Positions 1-11,164 are shown, counted from the first letter of the stretch. The stretch is DNA of 64,000 nt from Gnetum montanum (GCA_015680685.1 MNCI01002227.1:1-64000), one strand, 5' to 3'. Numbers and translations are program-made. Notes: generated by a model not told the origin, from the letters alone.

Positions 1-41
1 TATTCGTATGGTGGAGTGTAGGGGTATCTCGCCACTCATCA
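1..41 (+). repeat. 3' end of the 5' LTR of E1
   Basis: These bases match the end of the complete LTR at 5752-5792, including the CGCCACTCATCA terminus. The rest of this LTR lies left of the window. The next bases (42-71) are rich in AAC/ACA and do not resemble the TGGCGCC-type primer binding site found after the LTRs of A, B and D. Confidence 0.9.
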
Positions 42-71
42 ACAACAAACAACACACCGAATTAAACTAAG

Positions 72-2130
72 ATGTCTTCTTCTCATAAGAGCACTTCACC
101 ACCTAGGGATCATACAAGAAACAGTCAGCAATCCAACATGCATAACCGAGAATCGCCAGTTCCTCAATAGCATCAAGTGTTATATATTCATCCCGATGAG
201 TATATACCCGATTTCACTTTTATCCTCCATCAGGATGAACAACTGCGTTGGCGTGACTTGCAAGGTAACATAGTGTTACCTCCAGATCGGGCAATCCCTA
301 ACATGCTTCTTTGTGCTCTTGCATAGATAGGCATGACACAACTATACATTGAATACATTGTAGGTGATTTCGACACAAGGGATTATCATCCCACAGAAGC
401 ACAATGTCAACGGGACTTGCGGTAGGAGAGCCACCATACATTGTTGAAGGGCAAAGGGGTCCTGCGTGTCTTAAGCGAAATTAGAGATGGTGAACCAATT
501 ATAATAGGTTCTCCATCAAATGATGTTCTCCTCCTAACAATAGTGAGAAGGTGGGGTATCAAAACCTACGCTTCACGATACACAATCTTGGTTCTGATCC
601 CCATAAACACCAACTGTTCATCGAGGGAACAAAAACACATGATAAGGACAAGCATTCTGATCGTCATCACGATTGGGGCCATAGCCATCGAAGAGAAGGT
701 AAGAAACACCATTCACCCTCTCCTACCACATCAATACGTAGTTACAAAGAGCACAACGGTGAGGATAAGGGTAAGCGAAATGAGAGACCTCAATGAGAGA
801 GTCGAGAGAGAGGACGAGGGCAGTCTAGAGAGTCTAGGCATGGTAGAAGGAAAAGTAGGGAACCACGTAGGCATCATAGACATCATGAGAGAGATGATCA
901 TGACGAACCCCTACTTGCCACCCAAAGTATGTTAGATATTATGGAGGTAGTGAGAATACCTACAAGGCATCAAAAAGATAGTCGGATCAAGAGACTAGAT
1001 ATGAACAATATCCCATGCTTCGAAGGGGGATACAATGTTGATTCGCAAAATCAGTTACAGGAATTCCATGATGCCTGCGCCTTGCAAAATATTGAAAATG
1101 AGTGGCAGAAATTAAAGTTGTTTCCTAGGACACTCATAAAANAGATGGGCTAAGACATGAAACTAGGGGAACCCTTGGGACATATGCCCAAGGGAGACTA
1201 TCTGAACTTAGATCCCATGAAATTCATCGATTGTTGAAGTAAGTAGCTAAAGAAGAAGGGAAGCTACGGAAAAGAGAAAGCACAGAAGAATATAACTGCG
1301 ATCCTTCCCTCCAAAAGAAGGGAGTAAGATTCTGCGATGAAGAAGATGAGTCACCACTTGAAGAGTTAGTGAATAGAAAAACCTTGCTGGTTCAAAAGTG
1401 AACAACGGAAGTGTTGGCTAAGGTAGATCAAATGTGGGACTCCTTGGATAGTAGATTTGAAATTATTTTGAAAATCGTAGAGTTGTCTAAGGAACGAAGT
1501 AGTGACCATGACAAGAAGAAGCGGAGAGACTTAGGCCATGCACGTGACAAGGGTAAGGGAAAAATAACTATCACCGATGAGGTTGTGGATTTAGATAGAG
1601 ACAATGATGGTGGATTTGAGATCTACCAATATGACCATCCTAAGGGATGTTGCCCAATAATCTCACATCTACAAGAGTCTAGGGTGTATGCACTCAACCC
1701 AAGACTTAACAAACGGCAGGCACCCCGAAGGTTACCTTATCCCCAAGGTAACCCGAGGCAGTTCCACCAACCATTAACATATTATCCAAGTGAAACTCTG
1801 CCACAACCTATCAGGCAACACCAGCAATGGCAACACCCACAATCATGGGGGATGCCACCGCCTAGACAACAATACCCTTAACGGCAACTAGACCCATATG
1901 GCTACTACATGTAATAGCCAGTTTCTCCAAGTGACTCTAAGGGTCATGCAACTCCACAACATCACTACTAAGTTCAAGAGCATTTTAGGAATCCTTATCC
2001 TCTAGGAGACACACCATATGCATTCCATCCTCCGAATCCATCCACCTCTCTTATGCCGGTAGTTCCACTACCTCCTGCTCCAATAATGCAAGGGGAACTC
2101 CCCACTCAACCGTAGCAACGTAATGCTATG
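72..2130 (+). pseudogene. gag: Gag of E1 (broken)
   Basis: The frame opens at an ATG at 72 (MSSSHKS). It is broken by stops and frameshifts near 170, 330, 420, 800 and 1150. Conserved Gag blocks are a His/Arg/Lys-rich linker near 600-900, then IPCFEGGYNVD and QLQEFHDACALQNI near 1010-1095, LFPRTL near 1120, MWDSLDSRFEI at 1432, KRRDLGHARDKGKGK near 1515-1560, and YQYDHPKGCCP near 1625-1655. A long Pro/Gln/Tyr-rich C-terminal part follows. Compared with A and D the middle of Gag is shorter: the text jumps from LFPRTL to a region matching the MPKGD motif. An ambiguous base (N) lies at 1142. No zinc knuckle was seen. The protein would be the structural nucleocapsid polyprotein. Confidence 0.8.
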
Positions 2131-2960
2131 AGAGCTGTAAACCTTCAACCCGTTGCTAGTTCTGACAACCACAAGAAGAGAAGACCTTTCTTTAGAACCA
2201 AAAGCCCAAACAAGCTCTCACAACCACAAGTGGTTGAGTCTATGTACGCTCCTCCAACAAATAAGGCTTCGAAGCTCCCTTCAAACCCACAACAGAGCTT
2301 AATGCACACGGTTAAGTTAACACATACCGTTACCGACTGGATTAAGGTAGCCCACCTTCCTAGGAAACTCTCTGACCCTGGAAGTCCCTTAATCTACCTC
2401 CAAGTCACTGGGAATGAACCTCATAAGGCTCTTCTTAACTCAGGTTCTAGAGTCAACTTAATCTCACGAGAAATGTATAAAGCCTGGAACCTGCCTCCAC
2501 TTAAGAAGGGTAATATTCAACTAGAGCTGGCTGACCAATCCATCATCATTCCCTTGGGATTGGTGGAGGACATCATTACCACTATGTGTGGTTAGTCATA
2601 CCAGCTGATTTCCTGGTGATAGAAGTCAACAACAATAAAGGAGACTTCCCAATTATAATGGGAAGGGCATGGCTAAGTACAATAGACGCATGCCTAGGAA
2701 TTCACGATCTTTCCTTGGAAATATCTAAGGTAAACATTTATGGAAAGATCAAGAAATAGAAAGTTCCATGGATCACATACAGTGACTCATCGGGTGATGA
2801 CATGGAGGAATGCTCAGCATCTCCTACAAGCAACTGGTGTGTCCTAGAAACTCAAATACAAAGGTGCCTATATGTAGCAACCACACAACAAGTGGACACC
2901 CTATGGTTGACAGCTAATCGAAAGAGCAACCCACCAACATGCATGGAACGAACTGGGGGA
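2131..2960 (+). pseudogene. Retropepsin-like protease region of E1
   Basis: An open stretch at 2128-2595 carries the region that precedes protease in this family (TDWIKVAHLPRKLSDPGSPLIYLQ) and the protease core. The catalytic D-S/T-G motif reads NSG at 2437-2445 (LLNSGSRVNLIS), an Asp-to-Asn change that would inactivate it. The flap region and the downstream ELADQSIIIPLG block are present. After a stop at 2593 the coding text continues in another frame (GDFPIIMGRAWLSTID, near 2640-2690) and fades by about 2960. The same blocks occur in A and C and partly in D. Confidence 0.75.
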
Positions 2961-4970
2961 ACAATGTCCACAACCTGAAAACATAGATACATTGGAGTAT
3001 GAGCGTCGCTGACTTCCATCCCTTAACCTGAAAACATCAGTTGGGAGAAGTTGGACACTTCTAAGAAATTCAAACATGTGCTCGTTATTTTGGATCTCTC
3101 CCTTTCCATTCAGTCATGGAGGAGATGGCCACCCATGCTAATCATTTGGGGCCCTCAGTTCTTTTAAGTTTTTGTTTTACAAATTTCTTTAACTTTTCTT
3201 GTTTTTGTTTTACAACATTGTTCATACTTTTTCATTTCTTATGTGTGTGATATCCATCTTGTTAAGTTTGTCAGTTAATAAGTGTTCCAAAGATGGTATG
3301 AACTATTTTTCTATTGGTTGTTAATGTTTGGTTTTTACCTTTAAGTTATGATGTTGATACTAAGGTATGGTTCTTTTGATATGACAAGCAATGAGTTCAA
3401 TTCATTCATACATCCATAAATTTCTATGGTCTCTCTTAGCTTGGAAATGTAAAGTTCCTTTCTAAATAAGAACTATAAACGAACTAGTGATTAGGTATTT
3501 CTCAAACTAAGGAAAGACTCAAGGATTGAAAAGGGTGTGACTTTAAGGGAACTTGATGCATTTGTGTTGGCCATTCTCTTGGGTGCTTGGATGTTTTCTT
3601 CTTGAGTTTTCTTACCGTTTTTACATTACTTAATTATCGGGAAGCTGAGCAAACAAAAATAACAAAGTCTTTGCATGGTGTGGTTCTCACGCATAAACAC
3701 AAAAAAAATAGTGAGAATTCAAAGCACACCCCTTAGATGAAATAACCATTTGGGCTACAAGCACTGGTTATGGAACTAAAATAAAAATGTTCCCTCTAAC
3801 TAAGGCCCTTCTCGCTTTCCATTCTCTCCTCCTTCGTTTTGTTGGAATGGTGGTGGCTCTTTGGGAAGGCATTCTTGGTACTTCAAGGGGATGGATTGGT
3901 CAAATGCATTAATGTGAAGTCACTGGATGTGGTTTGTTCGAGTCCAGACTTGGAATGGGATCTGCTAAGTTACATTAACCATAAAATACACAAGGGGTTG
4001 TACACCATCTTGTTCTTGGGATTTCATTCCATTCTCTTCTCTCCATCCTTCTCTCCATTATTCACCTCATTGCCAGTTGTATCATTAGTGTATATTTTGG
4101 TTGACGCGTTGTTTTCTTTTTGGTAAATTCTTGTGGTTAATGCTTTAAATCTTGTGCCAAATGACATTCCTAGAGCCTACAGACTCTTTGAATGTGGGTT
4201 TGTCAGGGCATTAAGGGCATAAGCCTGCTTTGGGGAGGAGCCACTGACATTCCTATTTGGTGCACCAATTACATTCTTTCCCTTAAACATTTGTGTAATC
4301 AACTTTATTTGTTCATTTCCATCTTGACATCCATTTCATCGACGTTACAGTTGTCTCTTTTTCTCCATCTTTCTTGTTCTTTATTCTTTCTCCATTCTAT
4401 CACTACCGGAGGTTCACTCTTAGTCATGGGGGTTTGGACCCAAATTTTTTCGATTTTCTCCTAACCCCTACACCTTCAGTAGCCACTATGATATCTCCAG
4501 ATCCATATCAGCCATACCACAACTCAACCAATGGACCTTTCACCAAAGCAAGGTATCAATTACATTATGATTCATTTACCCTTGCTAATATAAGACTGTG
4601 TTGTGTGTGCAGATGGAAATCATGCAACAACGGATTGGATCTGGAGGGAATACTTGGAATGGATCAGTGTTAAAGCAACTATGCAAGGAACGAGATGGAT
4701 GGCGTGCTTACAGATGGATAACGAAAGGCACAATCTTGGCGTTGGCAGCAGCAAAACTTCTTTCTCTCTCTCTCTTTCTCAGCTACCAAATAAGGCCTGA
4801 TGTCAAATGTATAAGGTGTTCACTCTTGTTATCGTGAACACCAATTTTATCTTGTCTTGTAATGATGATCCATTCACATATCATCCCATTCACCATTAGT
4901 TCCATTTGAGTTAATAATCCCATATCGTCCCAATATTTTGGAAGGAACTCGAAGACGAGTTTTTATTCAA
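2961..4970 (+). other. 3' non-coding region of E1
   Basis: This stretch follows the protease remnant directly. A purine motif at 3110-3125 (CAGTCATGGAGGAGATGG) is followed by a T-rich tract (about 3165-3240), as in A, C and D after integrase. A block at 3661-3830 aligns with 48330-48450 of A and, in reverse, with about 25690-25880 of D. A second purine motif (TTAGTCATGGGGGTTTGG) lies at 4421-4438. A short open frame at 4374-4673 contains NGPFTKAR, which resembles the tail often found downstream of plant integrases. No complete gene was recognised. Confidence 0.55.
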
Positions 4971-4981
4971 TCATGGGGGTA
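4971..4981 (+). promoter_or_regulatory. Polypurine tract of E1
   Basis: TCATGGGGGTA sits directly before the TGATG start of the 3' LTR. This is the position and composition expected of the plus-strand primer. E2 has GTGGGGGTA at the same place, and C and D have the equivalent on the minus strand. Confidence 0.85.
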
Positions 4982-5792
4982 TGATGGGACACGATATCAC
5001 ATGGGCCGTGACATCGCATCTTCCCCTGCGATATCGTGTATGCGATATCGCAGTGCATCGCCAAATCTATAAATAAGAGGCATCTCTCCCTTGTTTCTCA
5101 TTCTAGGCCTAGACTGTAGTGAAACTCTAGCAGTTTTACCTCTCTAGAGATAGAATAATTTCCATGTGCCTACAGTAGGAGCTACAAAGTGAATGGATCT
5201 TTGTTTGAGCAAATATTATACCTGAACACAAGTTTGCGTATGGAAATAAAGATGAACTTCTTGGATAAACCATGCAGTGCATGGACTAAGCTAGATAGGA
5301 CTTTACTTATTTTTATTTATTATTTACCATTTAAATGCTTTATTAGTTAGTTAATTCTCTCTCAACCCTTCTCCCATAGTTAAGTGCATTCAGTACGACC
5401 GCTTCGAGCATGTGCATTACACTTAGTGATCCCAGCAACGACTAGTGTTTGGTAACCAAGGTTGCATTGGTTCAGGGTGTGAACGGTAAGTGGGAACGGA
5501 TACTGATGCCAGGTTAATTAAGACTTAGTTAGTTAAAATTATTTACTTAGCCTCTTCATCCTTCACCTTATCAGCATAGGAGATAAAACATAAAAGAAAT
5601 AAAAATCATATACCTCAGACTTAATTAACCATACAACTGTGATAAATACAAGTAAGTTTGGGAAGACAATGAATGATTAACCTTAAGTGTTCCATAAGGC
5701 GTGTAAGCACTTAGTCTGCGGATTTTGACTGGATTGCGCATGTAACGCTCGTATTCATATGGTTGAGTGTAGGGATACCTCGCCACTCATCA
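4982..5792 (+). repeat. 3' LTR of E1 (811 bp)
   Basis: It starts TGATG and ends CATCA, is preceded by a polypurine tract, and matches the LTR end at 1-41. U3 contains palindromic GATATC sites (4992-4998, 5029-5036, 5042-5051) just upstream of a TATAAATA box at 5068-5075. The 3' half carries the family's CACTTGGTAACCC-like repeats and ends in GGGATACCTCGCCACTCATCA-type sequence. Confidence 0.9.
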
Positions 5793-6905
5793 ACTATCTT
5801 CACCAAGGATGATGTAGGAGTACAACATGATGAGGCCTGTTCATGATTATTGGATCCTCTCTCTCACTCTTTAGCTGCCAAGAGGAATTGGATGTTAGTT
5901 TTATCCAAGGTGTTCACTTCTCTTATCATGAACATCCAATTTTGTAAAGATTGTAACTTCGTACACTTGGGCCCTTAGAGTCTGTTTATTTCATCTAAGT
6001 TAGTCTGTATGTTAGTCAATAATCCCATACTTGCCAATATTTTGTAAGGAACATGTTCCTCCTCTTCTTCACTTGAGGATGAGTTTTCATGTAGTTGTGG
6101 GGGTATGATGAAGCACATTTTTGTATGCTTCGACATTGGGTATCCAATGTCGGAGCCAAGATGTGATGTTAGATATTCGATATCGCAGGGTATACGCTAG
6201 CTTATAAATATAGCGCTTGGGCTCATGATTTTGATATTAGTTTTGTTATAGTTAGTGAAGCTCTTGCAATTTGTTTTCTCCAGAGTTAGAATATTTTCTA
6301 AGCACCCATAGCAAGAGTCTGAGTGTGTACGAATCTTTGTTCAAATGCTGATGTACTTGAGTGCAGCAGTGTGATGTGAATAAAAACGAACCCTTTTGAT
6401 AATCCTTGCAGCACTGAGAATAGATTAATGTTTTCTTTAATGCATTTGAATTAAGTAATTAATTTTTATTTGTTAATGAACACAAGCACAACCACTTCGA
6501 GCATACATATAGTGCTTGGTAACCCAGCAACGCTTAACGTTTGGAAGTCTAGCAACACTATATGTGTTTAGGATGTGTCCAGGAAAGTGGGACGAGTACT
6601 TATGTTAGGCTAGCTAGGTAGTGAATGAATTAGATCTTAAATTACTCTACCTTTCATTCTTATTGTAGGTGATTAAACTTAGAAAACATAGAACAATAAA
6701 AATCATGTACCTCAATTGCACTTGAACCAAACCCTTGAGCTCCAAAAGTGTAGTTGGGAAGACAACGAACATTTTTAACATCCATTTCACATCCTAGAGG
6801 AACTAGTGCACTAGAGAACTATAGGTCCATGGAATTTAACCAGATCGCATGTGAATGCCTTAGTGATTCGTATGGTTGGACGTAGGGGTACCTTGCCGCT
6901 CATCA
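5793..6905 (+). mobile_element. 3' end of Ty3/gypsy element E2, host of E1
   Basis: Bases 5793-6105 align with the 3' region of E1 just before its polypurine tract (about 4790-4980; shared AATAATCCCATA and CCAATATTTTG). They lead into GTGGGGGTA and a full LTR. Everything upstream in E2 is displaced by E1 or lies outside the window. Bases 5793-5797 (ACTAT) are the candidate target duplication of E1, which cannot be confirmed without the left side. Confidence 0.8.
6106..6905 (+). repeat. 3' LTR of E2 (800 bp)
   Basis: TGATG start, CATCA end, polypurine tract GTGGGGGTA immediately upstream, TATAAATA at 6203-6210 and GATATC palindromes at about 6172-6190. It aligns with the E1 LTR and with the solo LTR at 24656-25536, and most closely resembles the latter (TGGTTGGACGTAGGGGTA near the 3' end of both). 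Confidence 0.88.
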
Positions 6906-7324
6906 GTGATCATTCCCAAATCAGAATAGGAGGCATTAAAGCTTATACTTCCTAACATGGTATTAAAGTCCATACCAACATCCCCACTTGAGTCCTTTAA
7001 TACTAAGGAAAATAAAGCAAAAATTTTTCCAATTCAAGATGGAACTTTTGCTTAGGGTAACATAGAGAAAATGGAGCATGGAGGAAGGCATGATCACTAT
7101 TCCCAAGTCAGAATGAAAGGTATTAAAGGCTAAACTTAGTAACATGGTATGAAAATCAAATTCAATGTAAAAGGAATAATCTATTTATATAATGAAAGCC
7201 CAAATCAACGTGATGAAAGATATTATCCAAGGGATTTTATTATTCATTTTAATTTTCAATTTTGGTTTCAATTTTTTTGAGAGAATACTCAATTAATTTA
7301 TCTATGCTTAGAACATGCCTTTAA

Positions 7325-7425
7325 GCTACCATTTAGGGTACTAGCATTGAGATTTGAACTAGTACCTCTGTGGTGCAAAGCGTATGAAACAATTGGTTGA
7401 GTTATAACTTGTGCTCTAGTTTTAG
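7325..7425 (-). repeat. tRNA-derived SINE-like segment
   Basis: On the minus strand a Pol III-like A box (TAACTCAACCAATTG) is followed about 35 bases later by a B box-like AGTTCAAATCTC, the spacing of a tRNA-related promoter. The same arrangement is found at 18640-18725 in the paralogous repeat. It does not fold as a usable tRNA as far as can be judged by eye, so a SINE head is the better reading. Confidence 0.4.
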
Positions 7426-7934
7426 CTATATTATCATAGTAGGTGGCACAAGTTAATGAGGTATTCTAACAAATTACAATTATCTATAAAAAATTTGGAG
7501 AATACTATGTTCATGGATTACCAAGAAAAAATTAACCAAGATTAGAGTAAAATTAGAAGAGAAATTTGAAGGGATTTGGCTTGAGAAAACAATGAAAGAG
7601 AGAAAAGTAGGAAAAAAATGCTGAGGAAAAGTAGGAAAAAATTGCTAAACTTGCATTTTGCAGGTCTTCCTTGAAAAAGATGAATAACTTGATAGTGGAG
7701 TATCTTAGTTTCTTCCATGAACAATTGCATATTTTAAAACAACCTTTTCAATATGCTTTTTGATTAGATCGAAAAGCAAAAAAGCCTAGTCATATTATTA
7801 TGCTTCTTGCAAATAAATATTGGAAACTAATGAAAGATATTCAAAATATTTTCCTATTTAATAAATTCAAAGTGAATAGATTAATGTAATATGATATTAT
7901 ACTTCTTGAAGTAACGATAATGTCCTTAAAAGAT

Positions 7935-8015
7935 AATAATGAGGTGTTAGCCTAGTGATATGGGTCTTGGCCTGGTAACTCTAGGTCACAACATCGATTC
8001 TACTAGGTAGCATTG
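7935..8015 (+). repeat. tRNA-derived SINE-like segment
   Basis: GTTAGCCTAGTGATATGGG resembles an A box and CATCGATTCTAC, about 45 bases on, resembles a B box. A second example with the same A box (TTAGCCTAGTGGTAAG) and a degenerate B box lies at 19450-19510. The intervening text is like a tRNA anticodon arm and is not conserved. Confidence 0.45.
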
Positions 8016-8104
8016 AATTATAACTTCTATAAGTCTTGGTGTGTACCTATGTTTAACTTATTTTGGGTTCCAACACACCTGCTAATGTCCTTAGAAGTTG
8101 CCAG

Positions 8105-8180
8105 TGATAGATGGCTCAAGTGGTTAGCTCACTATCTTATTTGGTGAGAGGTTGCCACTGCAAGTCATACTTCAAGCATT
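8105..8180 (+). repeat. tRNA-derived SINE-like segment
   Basis: GATGGCTCAAGTGGTTAGC matches a tRNA A box well; GAGGTTGCCACTGCAAGTC is a degenerate B box. The copy at 19208-19280 keeps the same features. Related text occurs at 17540-17590 (TAGCTTAAGTAGTTAGC, then ACTTCAAATGCC). Confidence 0.45.
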
Positions 8181-8353
8181 GTTATGTTCCTCTACAACTC
8201 TTCTAAGGTACCATGTTCTCAATATGTCTTGGTGTGAACTAATAGTTATCCTTTCAAGATCCAATACCGATAATATACTTAGAAGTTGAAAGTATTTGTT
8301 GGTTCACAGCTTGTCCTCATAATCTTTATAAATTTTAATAATGAGGTGTTAGA

Positions 8354-11161
8354 TGTTACATCCCTTTTGGAGACCTTGGGTATGGCAATACGATTATGAT
8401 ACATACCTTACGTATGTAGTCTCAGTGGGTTATTAGGGATGAGTTAGTTTATTATAATTATACTTTATATATTATGAGGCTTTCTTATTTATGTTATGAT
8501 TATGATGTCTTTACATGCTTAACCAACATGATTATGTACACTAGTCCTGTGTGATGTATTAGACAAGTGATGTTGCTAGAAATGAAGTTGGATTAGGGTA
8601 CAAGAGCACCTACTTGGTATGTATTTATACTTTATGTGTGATTTATTTCTGCATTTGAATTGTAGCATTGGGTTGTATGATGCTTGGATGTGATTTTAGC
8701 ATGTGGATGTTTAGAGCGTTTCATATGGATCTCATAGGTTTAAACAAATTTTAATTTGGAATTTTGGTGTGTGTGTTATGCACATTTGAAATGCAGGGTA
8801 TAAGTTGTAGAGGGATAAAAAAAATAAACTTATTTAAAAAAATTAGTTAAAAAAATGGTTAAAAAGTAAAGTTAGATTTTGCACGTGACGTGCGCTAAGA
8901 AAAGAAGCTTGCTTATATATATATTTTTAAAGCTTATGCTTTAAGCATAGTTTCTTTTTTATGTTTGGTTTTTCTTTAAAACCACCGCCATTTATTTCCT
9001 CTTTTTCCTTTTTGCATTGCCTCCCACCTCTAATGAATTTGGGGTTTTGATTTTTGAAAATAGAAACCGATTTCCAATTTCTTCTCTTCTGTTTTCCCAC
9101 TCTTTTTTCTGAAATTTTGGCATTGTGGATGGCTTTTACTTACTCTCAATCTAGATTTAGGATTTCTATTATCATATCTATGTGGGTGCAAAACTTATTT
9201 GGAGTGAAACTGAGTTTTGGTGGATTTTTGAGAGTTTTATGCTTACTTCAGAGTTTTTGCCACAACTGGGTTGCCTTTATCTTTTCCCTATATTTTTGTG
9301 CCATATTAGTGTATATGATCATGCAATGTGGGCATGTGTGGTAGCTAGTTAAAATATTGAGTTTGGACATATTGTTTTACAGATTTTCCAAAATTTTATG
9401 CTTTGTTTGTAGATTGTTTATTACGAAATATGTGATGTATAACATGATGTAGACTTGTGGAATATTAGATGTGATGTTGATGAGACTAGCATGATCAAAC
9501 TATTATATTTTATGGGCCTATTGTTATGTGAGAGTTTCTAGGAATTCCAATTATCATAGGCTATAATTATATATTATTATTTATTATTTTATTAATTAAA
9601 TTTTTAACACACATAACTTTACTTCTAGGAGTCCGATTTAAGTGAAATTAGTGTCATTGGGATTGTCTTGAGACATAATTTCTAATTGTGGAATTTATTT
9701 TTACTTTTAGAATATATCATCTTGGAGGTGGCAATAGTGGTTAGTTTTAAGAAACTATATGTAGTTTGAGAGGTATGGTTGTGGTATAATATGCTGGTTT
9801 GCCAAGTTGTGGTATTGTTTTCATGGAATGAATGTGATTGTTAGGTGTGGATATATGTGGTCATGTTATGTTTTTTTTGAATATGTTGTGCTTGTAACTT
9901 GTATTGGCCTAAGCTAGCTTAGAGTTGTACATGTCTTTAAAATGACGGTTTTAACTACGGTTGGCTGGTGATGCTATTATAAGGATGTGGACTAGTTGGT
10001 GATGAGGCACCCTAGAGGTAGTTGTGGATTGACCCCCATTGTGATGCATCAGTGAGGCTCCTATTGCAAGGCTCATCCTGAGAGTGGAAGAGTGTAGGTG
10101 TGTTCATCCCTACGGTTGGTATGTAGTATAGGTGTGTTCATCCCTATAGTTAGTCCTCTAAAAGGCTAGTAGTTGTAGGTCATAGGTTGATGGACATTAA
10201 CATTGATTGGATAAATAAAAGACTAATAAAAGACCTACACACAATGGTTGTTTAAGAGTACTCATGACAACATTTCACATGCTACACTGAGTGTGGATAT
10301 GCTAGTGACCACATGGGTAAGGTGTATATGATGGTATCAATTTATCAGTCATAATGTGAATAACATATATATATATATATGATTGACCTATGATTATGTG
10401 GTACATATGTTGTTTGATGATATGGAGTGGGTATGATGGCATGGGCATGATAGTAGGGATATATGTGGTCTGGTATAATGGATTTATAATTGATTGTGTT
10501 TGATAGTGGTTATGTCTATGAATATGTGATAGCCATCTATTTACTTTAGTAATGATTATGCTAGTGCTATGTATGATATCATATGTACATGTGTTGCTTG
10601 AGCATATGCAAGAATAATAGTTGATGCAGGTTGCCTTGTACCCCATTCCTCTCCTCTAGTGCAGCACTTATTGACCATCTAGTAAGGCAAGTGTAAAGGC
10701 TTCCCACTCAGTTTTATGCTAACTTTATTTAGTTACAGGTGGAAGTTGTAGGGATGCAAGTGAGCATTAAGAGGGAGTAGAGGAGGGGATAATCTTTAGA
10801 GATTGGTTGATGTATATTTCCATGCACAATAGTATGGACTATTTGTATTTGTATGACCCTCACTATACTCTTATACATATATGATGATGTTTATGTATTT
10901 TTGTATCTTATGAGAGTAGTACAATTTTTTGGTTTATGTAGAGACATGCAATTTCATATATTGAAATGTATACTTGGTCTTTAGTTTAACATGGATTTTT
11001 ATGTAGTTTGACCTTCCATAATATATATATATTGAGTGATTTATTCTTAACATATTTTCATACATTATTAACTTCCAATTTATCATGCTTCCATGGTATT
11101 ATTACAAGTGATCATAGGCATTACTCCAACCTATCTAGGTGTGGTAGGATGAGGTGTTAGA
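8354..11161 (+). repeat. 5' LTR of chromovirus-type Ty3/gypsy element (about 2.8 kb)
   Basis: It begins TGTTACATCCC, typical of Tekay/Del-type LTRs, and ends GGTGTTAGA just before a primer binding site. The 3' part contains the CTTCCCACTCAG and GTTACAGGTGG stretch common near the end of such LTRs. An (AT)n tract lies at 10363-10381. Open frames inside it (for example 9054-9344 and 10302-10646) have no family resemblance and are treated as chance. No second LTR copy is present in the window, so the boundaries rest on the ends and the primer site. Confidence 0.65.
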
Positions 11162-11164
11162 TTG

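Larger units (their letters stand above)
1..5792 (+). mobile_element. Ty3/gypsy LTR retrotransposon E1, pol deleted
   Basis: The element runs from the last 41 bases of a 5' LTR to a complete 3' LTR ending at 5792. Between them are gag, a protease-like domain and a 3' non-coding region. No RT, RNase H or integrase could be found. Protease coding near 2.6-2.9 kb leads within about 250 bases to a block (3105-3130) that in elements A, C and D marks the end of integrase, so the whole of pol after protease is missing. The right flank is the 3' region of a related element (E2), so E1 is nested. The 5' target duplication lies outside the window. Confidence 0.85.
6906..8353. repeat. Anonymous dispersed repeat, copy 1
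   Basis: This stretch aligns in direct orientation with 18226-19640 over about 1.4 kb, with small indels. Shared landmarks are CATCCCCACTT, ATGGAACTTTTGCTTAGG, GAAATTTGAAGGGATTTGG and CCTAGTCATATTATTATGC. Within it, 6907-6970 and 7090-7156 are a partial tandem duplication about 183 bp apart. It has no coding capacity. The copy is cut at its left end by the E2 LTR and at its right by the chromovirus LTR, so the unit is larger than seen here. It may be an old segmental duplication or an unclassified repeat. Confidence 0.75.

Noticed and set aside
441-935. 164-codon open frame (the longest in the window)
   Set aside because: The Gag text lies partly in other frames here (for example the Arg/His linker at 551-796), so this frame is a mix of Gag and frameshifted text and not a separate gene.
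8105-8180. Functional tRNA gene
   Set aside because: The A box is good but the B box is degenerate, and no acceptor stem could be paired by eye; a SINE remnant fits better.
9054-9344. 96-codon open frame
   Set aside because: It lies inside the 2.8-kb chromovirus LTR, is Phe/Leu-rich as random T-rich sequence would give, and matches no family I know.
10302-10646. 114-codon minus-strand open frame, the second longest in the LTR region
   Set aside because: Its Tyr/His/Ile/Thr-rich text follows an (AT)n tract and ACAT-type simple sequence; it is inside an LTR and has no resemblance to known proteins.
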